From the NCBI RefSeq assembly GCF_040882075.1, contig NZ_JBBEBZ010000171.1, forward strand, positions 1-64,000: a stretch of DNA of 64,000 bases, given 5' to 3'. Below the pieces are notes generated by a model. The model saw nothing but the letters and a program-made list of their open reading frames with translations, did no database searches and was not told the DNA's origin. This DNA comes from Nitriliruptor sp040882075 (GTDB lineage Bacteria > Actinomycetota > Nitriliruptoria > Nitriliruptorales > Nitriliruptoraceae). Of this stretch, positions 46,370 through 55,086 are shown piece after piece. Within the stretch, counting starts at the first letter, position 1, and each line of letters opens with the position of its first letter. Both the position numbers and the translations under genes were made by a program.

Positions 46370-46917
46370 GAGGCACCTCCAGCGGCGCGACGGGCGGTGG
46401 CCAGGTCCGGAAGGGCGGTGATGACCACCTGGACGGCCGCGACGGCGACGAGACCGGCGACGAGCGTCGGGACGCCCGCCAGAGGACCGCCGGCGATGAG
46501 GGTCACGGCCGACGGCACCCCGACGAGCACGGCGGCGCCGGCCGCAGCGGCGGCCGCAGCGTCCACGATGACGTGGTGCCACCCGGTCGGGGTGTCGCTG
46601 GCACCGAAGCACCCGCAGCTCTCGCCACGCGACCGCTGCCGGAGCGCCACCCCGGTGAAGGCGAGGTAGGTGACGGCCAGGAGCGCCACGGCGGGTCCTG
46701 CACCCGTGGTGAGGACCACGGCGGCGAGCGCCAGCTCGCCCGCACCGAGCAGCCGCACGAGTCTTTCCGCGCCGATGGGCAGCCCGAGCGCCTCCCTGGC
46801 GACGGCGGGCGCCCGCAGCTTGGCGATCCCGGCGGGGACGAGCAGCCCGCTCGCCACGGCCACCATCACGCCCAACGTCAGCGCGACAGCACCGCTGTCC
46901 CCCCCGAGCTCGAGCAA
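46366..46917 (-). CDS. MauE/DoxX-like redox-associated membrane protein
   Basis: 183-aa protein with four or more helices, resembling the MauE family. The GESCGCFG motif (Cys101, Cys103) lies in the loop where MauE proteins carry a Cys-x-Cys. MauE works with MauD in the maturation of disulfide-rich light chains. It is the first gene of the cassette. The start is TTG 46917 with GGAG 6 nt upstream; no ATG or GTG start nearby fits the first helix. Confidence 0.82.
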   Translation of the reverse strand: MLELGGDSGAVALTLGVMVAVASGLLVPAGIAKLRAPAVAREALGLPIGAERLVRLLGAGELALAAVVLTTGAGPAVALLAVTYLAFTGVALRQRSRGESCGCFGASDTPTGWHHVIVDAAAAAAAGAAVLVGVPSAVTLIAGGPLAGVPTLVAGLVAVAAVQVVITALPDLATARRAAGGAS

Positions 46918-46966
46918 CCTTCACTCCCGACGCGGCGGCTCCGGCGGCCACCGTCCAGTCCGCGCG

Positions 46967-46972
46967 AACCTA
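46967..46972 (-). promoter_or_regulatory. -10 box TAGGTT for mau-like operon
   Basis: The reverse-strand hexamer is about 50 nt upstream of TTG 46917, giving a leader long enough for the GGAG site. The gap between here and the tRNA terminator shows nothing else. Confidence 0.4.
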
Positions 46973-47085
46973 CGTCGTGGCCCCGCGGTCGCCAACGAGG
47001 GTGCCGGTTCGAGGCGTCAGCGCACGCGTTCTCCCCGGGTGACCGCCCGGAGCGCAGCAGGAACGCACGGTCCGGGCTCGGGGCG

Positions 47086-47104
47086 CACGCCGGGAGCCGG
47101 CGTG
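47086..47104 (-). terminator. hairpin downstream of tRNA-Met
   Basis: CACGCCGG, loop GAG, CCGGCGTG form a perfect 8-bp stem starting 6 nt after the tRNA 3' end. Confidence 0.5.
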
Positions 47105-47109
47105 GCCGG

Positions 47110-47183
47110 TGGGCGCGGCGGGGCTCGAACCCGCGACCGACGGATTATGAGTCCGCTGCTCTGACCAGCTGAGCTACGCGCCC
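47110..47183 (-). tRNA. tRNA-Met (CAT), elongator-type
   Basis: The reverse strand folds into a 74-nt cloverleaf: acceptor GGGCGCG/CGCGCCC with discriminator A, anticodon loop CTCATAA, and T-loop GTTCGAG. The paired position 1-72 and the ordinary anticodon stem argue against initiator tRNA. A tRNA-Ile with modified CAT cannot be fully excluded. The terminal CCA is not encoded. Confidence 0.92.
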
Positions 47184-47244
47184 GCGCGGCGGAGCCTACG
47201 CAGTGGGACGCGGCCGCTCCGCGCGGAGACGGAGGCGGAGGGCG

Positions 47245-47709
47245 TCAGCCCTGGGCGTCGCCGGCGGTCGCGTCGACCTCGATGCCCTCGGCGGGGCCCT
47301 GCCGCTCCTCCCAGGCGCGGAAACGACCGATCACGTCCGGGAGCGAGCGCAGCACGAAGCCGAGGACCGCCACGTCGTCGAGCAGTCCGACGCCGGCCAC
47401 GACGTCCGGGATGAGATCGAGCGGCGACACGAGGTAGACGAACCCGGAGAGGATCAGGAGCAGATCCTCGATGGCCACGTCGCGGTAGCGCCCCGCGGCG
47501 TACGCGCGCAGCAGCCGGACCAGCGTGCGCGTGTCGGCGAGCGCATCGCCGACGATCGGTGCCGACTCGACGCGGGCGTTGACCCGCCGCAGCAGCGCAC
47601 CGAGGTCCCGACCGCCGTCCAGGTACTCCTGAGCCCGTGCGGTCGCGCGCTTCCACGGCCGTGAGCGCAGCACCTGGTCAGCCAGCCGCTTGCGTGCCGC
47701 TTCCGCCAC
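47245..47709 (-). CDS. YkvA family (DUF1232) protein
   Basis: 154-aa protein. The DUF1232 domain includes LILSGFVYLVSPLDLIPDVV and LLDDVAVLGFVL, the Ser-Pro-x-Asp-x-x-Pro-Asp core of YkvA. The N-terminal 70 residues are helical and basic. The family is of unknown function and probably membrane-associated. The start is GTG 47709. Confidence 0.85.
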   Translation of the reverse strand: MAEAARKRLADQVLRSRPWKRATARAQEYLDGGRDLGALLRRVNARVESAPIVGDALADTRTLVRLLRAYAAGRYRDVAIEDLLLILSGFVYLVSPLDLIPDVVAGVGLLDDVAVLGFVLRSLPDVIGRFRAWEERQGPAEGIEVDATAGDAQG

Positions 47710-47818
47710 CGTCCGCTCCCGAGGTCGTTCGGGCGCAGGCTAGGGCTTCCGCGACCCACCCGTGGGGCCGGTCGCACGCACGCACCTACGCTGCGGCGCT
47801 CGCTCCCATCCCCTCCCG

Positions 47819-47824
47819 TACGCT
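47819..47824 (+). promoter_or_regulatory. -10 box TACGCT, leaderless-type
   Basis: The hexamer ends 6 nt before GTG 47831 of the EamA transporter gene. Confidence 0.45.
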
Positions 47825-47830
47825 CCCGAG

Positions 47831-48664
47831 GTGCACGTGGCCGCCCTCCTCGCGCTCGCGTCCGCCCTGTCGTTCGGGATCTCCGACGTCACGGGCGGTC
47901 TGGCCGCCCGGCGCGCCTCCGCGATCACCGTGACGCTGGTCGCCCAACTCGTCGGGCTCGTGGTCCTGCTGCCCGCCCTGGTGTTCCTGCCAGGTGAGCC
48001 GAGCGTGGCGGCGCTCGGGATCGGCGCGGTGGCCGGCGTCGGGGGCTCCGGTGGCCTCATCCTCTACCTGCGCGGGCTGGCCATCGGCCCGATGGGGGTG
48101 GTGTCGCCTCTGGCGGCCCTCGTCGGCGCTGCCGTCCCGGTCGGGTGGGGGGTGCTCCTCGCCGGTGAACGGGTCACCACCCTCGATGTGTTCGGCATCG
48201 TGGCGGGTCTGGTTGCGGTCGTCCTCGTCGCGGTGCGCCCACGGCAGCTCGCCGAGGTCCACACCGCGAGCACCGTCCTCTCGCTCCTCGCCGGGGCATC
48301 GTTCGGCGGCTTCTTCGTCGCGCTCGACGCGACACCGCCGACCTCCGGCCTGTGGCCGTTGCTCGGCGCCAGGCTCGGCGGTGCGGTGTTGCTGGCCGTC
48401 GTGCTGCTGGTGGCTCGGCGCCGCCTGCCGGACCGGGCGACGGCGCCGCTCGTGATCGCGTCGGGGATGACCGACATGGCGGCCAACGTGCTGTTCCTGC
48501 TCGCGACGCGGACCGGCGCCCTGTCGCTGACGGCGCTGCTCACCTCGCTCTACCCGGTCGCGGTGGTGCTGCTCGCACGGCGGCTGACCGACGAGCGGCT
48601 GTCCCGGCTGCAGATCAGCGGGGTCGTCCTCGCGCTCGTCGCATCGGCCCTCGTCGCGCTCTAG
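47831..48664 (+). CDS. EamA/DMT-family transporter
   Basis: 277-aa protein with ten helices in two EamA repeats. Motifs such as LYLRGLAIGPMGVVSPLAAL and NVLFLLATRTGALSLTALL lie in the fourth-helix position of each repeat. Members export metabolites such as amino acids, but the substrate is not predictable. GTG 47831 places the first helix at the very N-terminus. The gene converges on the acyl-CoA dehydrogenase gene. Confidence 0.85.
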   Translation: MHVAALLALASALSFGISDVTGGLAARRASAITVTLVAQLVGLVVLLPALVFLPGEPSVAALGIGAVAGVGGSGGLILYLRGLAIGPMGVVSPLAALVGAAVPVGWGVLLAGERVTTLDVFGIVAGLVAVVLVAVRPRQLAEVHTASTVLSLLAGASFGGFFVALDATPPTSGLWPLLGARLGGAVLLAVVLLVARRRLPDRATAPLVIASGMTDMAANVLFLLATRTGALSLTALLTSLYPVAVVLLARRLTDERLSRLQISGVVLALVASALVAL

Positions 48665-48696
48665 CCCGCTGCTCGCGGCGTGGCTCTGCTCGTCGC

Positions 48697-49917
48697 TCAG
48701 TCGCGGTAGCGCTTGAGCTCGCGGCGTGCCAGCGCCATCTCGTGGACCTCGTCCGGGCCATCGGCCATGCGCAGGGTCCGTGCGTGGGCCCACATCAGCG
48801 CCAGTGGGAAGTCGTCCGAGAAGCCGCCAGCCCCGTGGGTCTGGATCGCCTTGTCGAGCACCCACTCGGCCATCGACGGGGCGACGATCTTGATGGCCGA
48901 GATCTCCAGCCGCGCCCCCTTGTTGCCGACGGTGTCCATCAAGCGGGCGGCCTTCAGGGTCAGCAGGCGAGCCTGTTCGATCCGCACCCGGGCTTGGGCG
49001 AGCCAGTGGTGGAAGACGCCCTGGTCGGCGATCGGCCGGCCGAAGGGCTCACGTGCGAGGGCCCGTTCGCACATCAGGTCCACGGCGCGTTCAGCCATGC
49101 CGATGAGACGCATGCAGTGGTGGATGCGGCCGGGACCGAGCCGCGCCTGGGCGATGGCGAACCCGTCGCCTTCCGCGCCGATGAGGTTGCTCGCCGGCAC
49201 GCGGACGTCGACGAACTCCACCTCCGGGTGCCCGCCGTGACCGTCGTAGTGCCCGAAGACCGGCAGCTCGCGGACGACCCGGACGCCCGGGGTGTCCATG
49301 GGCACCAGGATCTGCGACTGCTGGCGGTAGGGGGACTCGTTCGGGTCGGTGACCCCCATGAAGATCCCGATCCTGCAGCGATCGGAGGCAGCGCCCGACG
49401 ACCACCACTTGCGGCCGTTGATGACGTACTCGTCGCCGTCGCGCTCGATGCGTGACGCGATGTTGCGGGCGTCCGACGACGCGACGTCCGGCTCGGTCAT
49501 GAAGAAGGCCGACCGGATCTCCCCCTCGAGCAGCGGGTGGAGCCACTCCTCCTGCTGCTGCGGGGTGCCGAACATGTGCAGCACCTCCATGTTGCCCGTG
49601 TCCGGCGCCGCACAGTTGAGCGCTTCGGGCGCGATGAGCACCGACCGGCCCGTGAGCTCCGCGAGGTAGGCGTAGTCGAGGTTGGTCAGACCCGCGCCGT
49701 GCTCCTCGTCGGGCAGGAACAGGTTCCACAGCCCACGCTGGCGGGCCTCGGACTTCAGCTCCTCGAGGATCGCCGGGTGGTGGTGGCGGTCACCGGAAGC
49801 CGCGATCTGTTCCGCGTACACCGCCTCGTTCGGGAGGATGCGCGTGTCGAGGAAGTCCTGCAGCTCGTCGCGCAGCTCGGCACCGCGCGGGCTCAGGGAC
49901 AGGTCGAGGTCGGTCAC
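48697..49917 (-). CDS. acyl-CoA dehydrogenase
   Basis: 406-aa flavoenzyme of the ACAD family. FMTEPDVASSDA is the FAD/substrate-loop signature, GRKWWSSGA follows, and the C-terminal helix region holds QTHGAGGFSDDFPLA. The closest match by eye is to ACAD10/11-like dehydrogenases, which often act on branched or hydroxy acids. The catalytic Glu cannot be placed securely. The start is GTG 49917 behind a GGGAG site. Confidence 0.88.
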   Translation of the reverse strand: MTDLDLSLSPRGAELRDELQDFLDTRILPNEAVYAEQIAASGDRHHHPAILEELKSEARQRGLWNLFLPDEEHGAGLTNLDYAYLAELTGRSVLIAPEALNCAAPDTGNMEVLHMFGTPQQQEEWLHPLLEGEIRSAFFMTEPDVASSDARNIASRIERDGDEYVINGRKWWSSGAASDRCRIGIFMGVTDPNESPYRQQSQILVPMDTPGVRVVRELPVFGHYDGHGGHPEVEFVDVRVPASNLIGAEGDGFAIAQARLGPGRIHHCMRLIGMAERAVDLMCERALAREPFGRPIADQGVFHHWLAQARVRIEQARLLTLKAARLMDTVGNKGARLEISAIKIVAPSMAEWVLDKAIQTHGAGGFSDDFPLALMWAHARTLRMADGPDEVHEMALARRELKRYRD

Positions 49918-50005
49918 GGAGGGCTCCCGGGTCGTCCAGCACAGGGAGCCGCAACGCTAGGGCGCGTACCGGGGGCCCGCCGGCAGCCCGCCGGATCACG
50001 ACGCG

Positions 50006-50248
50006 TCAGCGAGCCTCGCCCGCGACACCGCGTGCCTCCACGTACCCCGCGACGGCCGCCGTCGCGACCTCCTCGGCACGTTCCGCTGCTCGCACGGCAA
50101 CTCGGACCGCACCACGGCGAGCCTCACGCAACGCGCTGCGTCGAGCCTCACGACGGCGCTCCGGGCCGTGATCGGGGTCGAGCAGGTACATGACGCCGGC
50201 GCCGAGCGCCGCACCGGTACCGAGCGTGACGAGCGAGCGGACGCGCAC
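50006..50248 (-). CDS. small YtxH-like membrane protein
   Basis: 80-aa protein with an N-terminal helix of small residues (LVTLGTGAALGAGVMYLLDP) followed by a basic amphipathic tail rich in Arg and Ala. This is the YtxH-like pattern, and the Tyr-Leu-Leu-Asp-Pro-Asp-His-Gly motif is common in such proteins. The function is unknown. GTG 50248 follows a GGGAGG site. Confidence 0.7.
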   Translation of the reverse strand: MRVRSLVTLGTGAALGAGVMYLLDPDHGPERRREARRSALREARRGAVRVAVRAAERAEEVATAAVAGYVEARGVAGEAR

Positions 50249-50300
50249 GAGGCCTCCCGAGCGGTGGGGACGTTCGCGGGGGTCGACAGCCTACGACAAG

Positions 50301-50331
50301 CGTCGAGGGAGCCCGGTGGGTTCCCTCGACG
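50301..50331 (-). terminator. hairpin after Rpf-like gene
   Basis: CGTCGAGGGAGCCC, loop GGT, and GGGTTCCCTCGACG form a 14-bp stem with one G-T pair, 19 nt after the stop of the Rpf-like gene. Confidence 0.6.
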
Positions 50332-50349
50332 TGGTGGAACGGGCGCGGA

Positions 50350-50919
50350 TCAGATGAGGCCGAGCTGACGGGCGCAGGACGGCCAGGCGTTCCACCCCTG
50401 GATCCGCTGGAGGCGCTCACCCATCTCGATCTGGGTCGCCTTCGACGCCTCGTGCGGGTACCCGGTACCACCGACGGCTTCCCAGCTCGACAGCGCGAAC
50501 TGGAGGCCGCCGTAGTAGCCGTTCCCGGTGTTGATCGACCAGTTCCCTCCCGACTCGCACTGGGCGAGGCGGTCCCAGACCCCAGCGTTGCTGGTGCTGG
50601 AGGGCGCGGGAGCGGGAGCGGGCTCCGGTTCGGGTTCCGGCGGCGGGGGTGGCGGCGGCGCCTGCGCATCGAGCTCGGCGCGGGCGTCGATCGCGGCGAA
50701 CATCGCGGTCGTCAACCGGTCGGTGTCGGCGCTGACCGGCTCGATGCGGTCGGCCGGCGTGACCGAGATGATCCGTTCGACCTGCTCGTCGTCCACCGGC
50801 GCCTCGGACGCGGTGGCGGCGACGGTCGAGACCGTCCCGAGCGCGACGAGCGCGCCAGCGGTCAACAGTCTGGTCGCGGTGCGGGGGCTACGCGCGGCCG
50901 TGCGGGCACGACGGGACAC
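50350..50919 (-). CDS. Rpf-like transglycosylase
   Basis: 189-aa secreted protein. A signal helix is at about 15-38, a Pro/Glu/Ala linker (PPPPPPEPEPEP) near 88-108, and a C-terminal resuscitation-promoting-factor domain (about 115-189) with the catalytic Glu in QCESGGNW and the conserved GYYGGLQF. It cleaves peptidoglycan glycan strands and promotes regrowth or division. GTG 50919 follows AGGAG at about 5 nt. The leader region up to 51280 holds no riboswitch I can recognise. Confidence 0.88.
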   Translation of the reverse strand: MSRRARTAARSPRTATRLLTAGALVALGTVSTVAATASEAPVDDEQVERIISVTPADRIEPVSADTDRLTTAMFAAIDARAELDAQAPPPPPPPEPEPEPAPAPAPSSTSNAGVWDRLAQCESGGNWSINTGNGYYGGLQFALSSWEAVGGTGYPHEASKATQIEMGERLQRIQGWNAWPSCARQLGLI

Positions 50920-51245
50920 ACGGTCTCCTGGATCGGGGTCAGGGGGAGCGGGCGTCCCGGCGCCTCTGCGGCGCACGGTGGGAACGGGAGCTGGACGGCC
51001 CGGGGGTTCCTGTCGAGACGCGGACTGTGGGGGGTGCCGCGGGATCGGCCAGCAGCGGCGCCTGTCCTTCCGGTCAGGGGTCGGAGCCGGAACCCACCAC
51101 GTGTGGGGCCCTAGACCCGCCTCCGAGCCGATCCGGCTCGAGCCGTCGACCGGAGTGCTTGCTGCGGTGAGCGCCCGTCTGCGGCGCGCGCAACGCGCGG
51201 ATCCGGGGGTGGGCGTCCACGCGGCGGTCGCCCGAGGGCGGCGCA

Positions 51246-51299
51246 GCACCGGACGCCGGGTTCGGTAAGCTGGACGGTCCGTCCGGTGCACCGGACGCC
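51246..51299. promoter_or_regulatory. repeated GCACCGGACGCC element with palindrome
   Basis: GCACCGGACGCC occurs at 51246-51257 and 51288-51299; the second copy overlaps the perfect palindrome TCCGGTGCACCGGA at 51282-51295. A TAAGCT box lies between at 51266-51271. It is a candidate operator for the EamA gene downstream. The rest of the 395-bp gap between the Rpf-like and EamA genes shows nothing recognisable. Confidence 0.45.
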
Positions 51300-51315
51300 A
51301 GCCGACGGGACGTGC

Positions 51316-52323
51316 GTGCCGCCCCCAGCCCAACGACCCCCCCTCCACCCGCCGACCACCCCTGAGGGTCAACGCGGGCGCGGGCGCCTGCTCGCGATCG
51401 GTGACGGCTCCTCCCACGGCGCGTTCGGCTCGGCCGAGTGGGGGCTGCTCGCCGCGGTCGCGGTCATCTGGGGGTCGTCCTTCCTGCTGATCGACATCGG
51501 CCTGCGCGACTTCACGCCGGGCCTGGTCGCCCTGATGCGCGTGGCGTTCGGCGCGCTCGCTCTCGCCGTCGTCCCCCGCGCACGGGCGTCGGTCGACCGA
51601 CAGGACCTGCCACGTATCGCGCTGCTCGGCGTCACCTGGATGGGCGTGCCCCTGATCCTGTTCCCCGTCGCCCAGCAGTGGATCGATTCCTCGGTGGCCG
51701 GGATGCTCAACGCGGCGGTCCCGCTCACCACGGCGGTGTGGGCCGCAGCGCTGCTGCGACGCTGGCCGAACCGCCGCCAGGCCACCGGTCTGCTGCTCGG
51801 CTTCGCAGGCATCGTGCTGATCTCCCTCCCCGAGCTGCCGACCGACGCCATCGCGACGCAGGGCTCCGGCGCTGCGGTGCTCGGCGTCCTGCTGGTCCTG
51901 CTCGCGGTCGTGCTCTACGGGCTGTCGGCCAACCTCGCCGTACCGCTCCAACAGCGCTACGGGGCCCTGCCCGTGCTGTTGCGGGCGCAGTTGGCAGCGA
52001 TGGTCGTCGTGGTGCCCTTCGGACTCGCCACGGCGTCGGGATCGACCTGGTCCTGGACCTCAGCGGCGGCGATGGTCCCGCTCGGGATGCTCGGCACCGG
52101 TCTGGCCTTCGTGCTGATGACCACGCTCGTCGGCCGCGTCGGCGGGCCCCGTGGATCCATCGCCATCTACTTCACGCCGATCGTCGCCATCGCCCTCGGC
52201 GTGAGCCTGGCGGGCGAGGAGCTGCACCCGTTGGCCGCACTCGGCTCCGTGCTCGTCATCGGCGGCGCGTGGATCACCTCACGGCGCCAGGACCTGCCCG
52301 TCTCACCCGCCGGCCGCGCCTGA
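51316..52323 (+). CDS. EamA/DMT-family transporter
   Basis: 335-aa protein with a Pro-rich N-terminus of about 40 residues followed by ten helices. The first helix carries AVAVIWGSSFLLIDIGL, the typical EamA start. GTG 51316 is chosen, although an earlier in-frame GTG at 51286 lies in an upstream palindrome. The true start might be even later. The gene overlaps the convergent thiamine-binding-type gene by 21 bp. Confidence 0.82.
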   Translation: MPPPAQRPPLHPPTTPEGQRGRGRLLAIGDGSSHGAFGSAEWGLLAAVAVIWGSSFLLIDIGLRDFTPGLVALMRVAFGALALAVVPRARASVDRQDLPRIALLGVTWMGVPLILFPVAQQWIDSSVAGMLNAAVPLTTAVWAAALLRRWPNRRQATGLLLGFAGIVLISLPELPTDAIATQGSGAAVLGVLLVLLAVVLYGLSANLAVPLQQRYGALPVLLRAQLAAMVVVVPFGLATASGSTWSWTSAAAMVPLGMLGTGLAFVLMTTLVGRVGGPRGSIAIYFTPIVAIALGVSLAGEELHPLAALGSVLVIGGAWITSRRQDLPVSPAGRA

Positions 52324-52650
52324 CCTGGTCGGCGACGAGGGCCTTTCGGTCGCGTCGCGTTCGAGCGCGGCCTCGACGCTGACGAGCTTCGATCGCAGAC
52401 CGTCCTCGTGACCCGGCCGCACGTCGAGCTTGATCGTGGCGGCGACCCGCGGCGCACCCCGCTCGAGCAGCAGCTCGATGCACCGCTGCATCAGGTCGAA
52501 CACCTCCGGTACCGGCCCCTCGACCAGCGTGAACATGGCGTTGGTCTCGTTGGGCAGACCCGACGCGCGGACGAGCCGGACCACCTCGGCGACCTCAGCG
52601 CTGACCGAGTCCGACGGGCCCATCGGACTCATCGAGAAGGCTGCGATCAC
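52303..52650 (-). CDS. MTH1187/YqgV-type thiamine-binding protein (DUF77)
   Basis: 115-aa ferredoxin-fold protein. The pattern FSMSPMG near the start, SGLPNETNAMFTLVEG and KLDVRPG fits the MTH1187 family, small cytoplasmic thiamine-binding proteins. The C-terminal 15 residues are Ser/Gly-rich. GTG 52650 follows GGAGG at 7 nt, so the first eight in-frame codons upstream are left out. No thiamine genes are nearby. Confidence 0.82.
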   Translation of the reverse strand: MIAAFSMSPMGPSDSVSAEVAEVVRLVRASGLPNETNAMFTLVEGPVPEVFDLMQRCIELLLERGAPRVAATIKLDVRPGHEDGLRSKLVSVEAALERDATERPSSPTRSGAAGG

Positions 52651-52733
52651 CGGACGACCTCCGCACGCGTTCACACCGCTCCCCCGGGGCCGGAGGAGGT
52701 CCGCACGCTAGCCTCCAGGTCCGTACCGAGCTC

Positions 52734-54173
52734 GTGGAAGGGCGACACGCTGTGGCCGTGTTCGGGGCCGTGATGGGAAGCCCGGCCGGATGCCGCTCCG
52801 GACGCCACCAGCGACGGACGCAGGTGCGGGTCGCGGTGGTGTTCGCAGCGCTGGTCGCCGGCCTCACCGCGTCCCTCGGGGTGGCCGTCGCCGGACCCGT
52901 GGACGCCCGACTCGCGGTCGATGGCGAGGCAGCGCGCGTCGGGGTCACCGACGTGACCGGCACCATCACACCCGTGACGGCCGACCACCTCGGCGACACC
53001 ATCGACCGTGCCGCCGCGGCCGGTCACCGCGCGCTGCTCGTGCGCCTCGATACGCCCGGCGGGCTCGTCGACTCGACCCGCCGGATCGTCCAGCGCTTCC
53101 TCGACGCGCCGCTCCCCGTCATCGTGCACGTGGCCCCCGCCGGAGCCGACGCGGGCTCGGCCGGCACGTTCATCACGTACGCGGCCCACGTGGCGGCCAT
53201 GTCGCCCGCGACCACCATCGGGGCCGCGACCCCGATCGGTGGACAGGGCGAGGACCTCGACGCCAAGATCACCGAGAACATCGCCGCCTTCGCCGAGGCG
53301 ATCGCGGGGGCGCGCGACCGGGACGTCGACCTCGCCGTGGATGCCGTCCGCGACGGACGGTCGGTCACCGCCGAGGTCGCGCTCGAGGAGGGCGGCATCG
53401 ACCTGATCGCCGGGTCCACCGAGGAGCTCCTCCAGCTCATCGACGGCACCGAGGTCACCGTCCGCGACGAGACCGTCACCCTCGCAACCGCCGGCGCCGA
53501 ACTCGTGGACCTGCCCGTCGGGACCGCCCGTCGGATCCTCGGCTTCCTCGCCGACCCGAACCTCGCGTTCGTGTTCCTGTCGCTCGGCACGCTGGCCATC
53601 GTCTACGAGATCGCCAACCCCGGCGTCGGCCTCGGCGGTGTGGTCGGGGTGACGTCCATCATCCTGGCGATGTTCGCCTTCGCCGTCCTGCCCGTGAACG
53701 TGGCCGGCATCGCGCTGCTGGTGCTGGCCGCCGCGATGTTCATCGTCGAGCTGTTCGCCCCCGGGATCGGCGCGGGCGCCGGCGGTGGGACCGCGGCCCT
53801 GGTGCTCGGTGGGCTGTTCCTGTTCCCCTCCGACACCGGGCTCGGCGTCGACCTCGCGGTCCTGCTGCCCACGGCGGCCATCGTCGCGGGCCTGACCATC
53901 CTGCTCGGACGGGCCGCCACCCGGACCCGGCACGCGCCGACCGTCAGCTACGCCGACCACCTCGAGGGCCGCACCGTCGAGGTGACCGGCGCCAGCCAGG
54001 GGCGACCACGCGCCCGACTCGACGGCACCTGGTGGCGGCTGCGGCCCGCCGACCCGGCCGACGCGCTCCGCGACGCCGACCGCGTCACGGTCGTCGGCCG
54101 TGACAACCTCGATCTCCTCGTCGTCCCGGCTGACCGGTACAACGAGATCCCGCACGACCACCCCACCACCTAG
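52734..54173 (+). CDS. NfeD-family membrane serine protease
   Basis: 479-aa protein: a signal/membrane segment near 31-53, a ClpP-like protease domain (about 60-265) with the Ser in ADAGSAGTF and a Lys in DLDAKI, four to five helices (about 280-410), and a C-terminal OB-fold NfeD domain. Such long NfeD proteins cleave slipins; the slipin gene follows after 9 bp. The start is uncertain: GTG 52734, 52752 or 52824 could be used, the last placing the signal helix at the N-terminus. Confidence 0.88.
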   Translation: MEGRHAVAVFGAVMGSPAGCRSGRHQRRTQVRVAVVFAALVAGLTASLGVAVAGPVDARLAVDGEAARVGVTDVTGTITPVTADHLGDTIDRAAAAGHRALLVRLDTPGGLVDSTRRIVQRFLDAPLPVIVHVAPAGADAGSAGTFITYAAHVAAMSPATTIGAATPIGGQGEDLDAKITENIAAFAEAIAGARDRDVDLAVDAVRDGRSVTAEVALEEGGIDLIAGSTEELLQLIDGTEVTVRDETVTLATAGAELVDLPVGTARRILGFLADPNLAFVFLSLGTLAIVYEIANPGVGLGGVVGVTSIILAMFAFAVLPVNVAGIALLVLAAAMFIVELFAPGIGAGAGGGTAALVLGGLFLFPSDTGLGVDLAVLLPTAAIVAGLTILLGRAATRTRHAPTVSYADHLEGRTVEVTGASQGRPRARLDGTWWRLRPADPADALRDADRVTVVGRDNLDLLVVPADRYNEIPHDHPTT

Positions 54174-54182
54174 GAGTACCCC

Positions 54183-55022
54183 GTGGACCCCCTGCTCGTC
54201 GGCCTCGGCCTCGCGTTCGTGGTGCTGTTCGGCATCGTCGTGTCCTCGGTCCGGATCGTCGACGAGTACGAACGCGGGGTCATCTTCCGCCTCGGACGCG
54301 TCATCGGCGCCAAGGGACCGGGCCTGTTCTTCCTGATCCCCATCATCGACAAGATGGTCAAGGTCAACCTGCAGACGGTCACGATGGACATCCCACCGCA
54401 GGACGTGATCACCCGGGACAACATCACGATCCGGGTCAACGCCGTGACCTACTTCAACGTCGTCGAGCCGGTCGCGGCGGTCGTCAACATCCAGAACTAC
54501 CTCTTCGCCACCTCGCAGGTCGCCCAGACCACGCTGCGATCGATCCTCGGTCAGGTCGAGCTCGACGAGCTGCTGGTCAACCGCGACGAGATCAACGACC
54601 GGCTCGCGTCGATCATCGACGACCTCACCAACCCGTGGGGGATCAAGGTGACTCTCGTCGAGGTCAAGGACGTCGAGCTGCCGGAGTCGATGCGGCGCGC
54701 CATGGCCCGGCAGGCAGAAGCTGAGCGTGATCGCCGCGCCAAGGTGATCCACGCCGAGGGTGAGTTCGAGGCCGCGAAGCGCCTGTCGGAAGCCGCCGCG
54801 GTCATGGCGACCGAACCCGGCGCGATGCAGCTGCGGCTGCTGTCGACGCTGTCGGATGTCACCGAGGACAAGAGCTCCACGCTGGTGTTCCCGGTGCCGA
54901 TCGAGCTGCTGCGGTTCGTCGATCGTGCCGCCGGTGGACGTGCCGAGGGCGACGATGTGACCCCGCAGGCGTGGCGCGGCGACGCAGCCCGGGCCACCGA
55001 CGTTCCAAGCGACGGCGCCTGA
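54183..55022 (+). CDS. slipin / SPFH (stomatin-like) protein
   Basis: 279-aa protein with an N-terminal membrane hairpin (about 3-24) and the SPFH domain: RVVDEYERG-type start, GRVIGAKGPGLFF, and the C-terminal MARQAEAERDRRAKVI coiled coil. It forms oligomers in membrane microdomains and is a substrate of the adjacent NfeD protease. GTG 54183, 9 nt after the NfeD stop, follows a TAGGAG site. The tail of about 30 residues is poorly conserved. Confidence 0.92.
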   Translation: MDPLLVGLGLAFVVLFGIVVSSVRIVDEYERGVIFRLGRVIGAKGPGLFFLIPIIDKMVKVNLQTVTMDIPPQDVITRDNITIRVNAVTYFNVVEPVAAVVNIQNYLFATSQVAQTTLRSILGQVELDELLVNRDEINDRLASIIDDLTNPWGIKVTLVEVKDVELPESMRRAMARQAEAERDRRAKVIHAEGEFEAAKRLSEAAAVMATEPGAMQLRLLSTLSDVTEDKSSTLVFPVPIELLRFVDRAAGGRAEGDDVTPQAWRGDAARATDVPSDGA

Positions 55023-55086
55023 CCGCGGACGGCTTACCCTCACCGCCACCGTCCCGGCACGATCCCGACGTGCGAGCGCTCCCGAC

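Noticed and set aside
42744..46917. A classical methylamine dehydrogenase operon
   Set aside because: MauB, amicyanin and MauG are absent, and the light-chain-like protein carries LGFP repeats; only maturation-type genes are shared.
50920..51280. A c-di-AMP (ydaO) riboswitch before the Rpf-like gene
   Set aside because: Such riboswitches often precede cell-wall hydrolase genes in actinobacteria, but only an isolated CCGAACCCG is seen in the leader and the other conserved blocks are missing.
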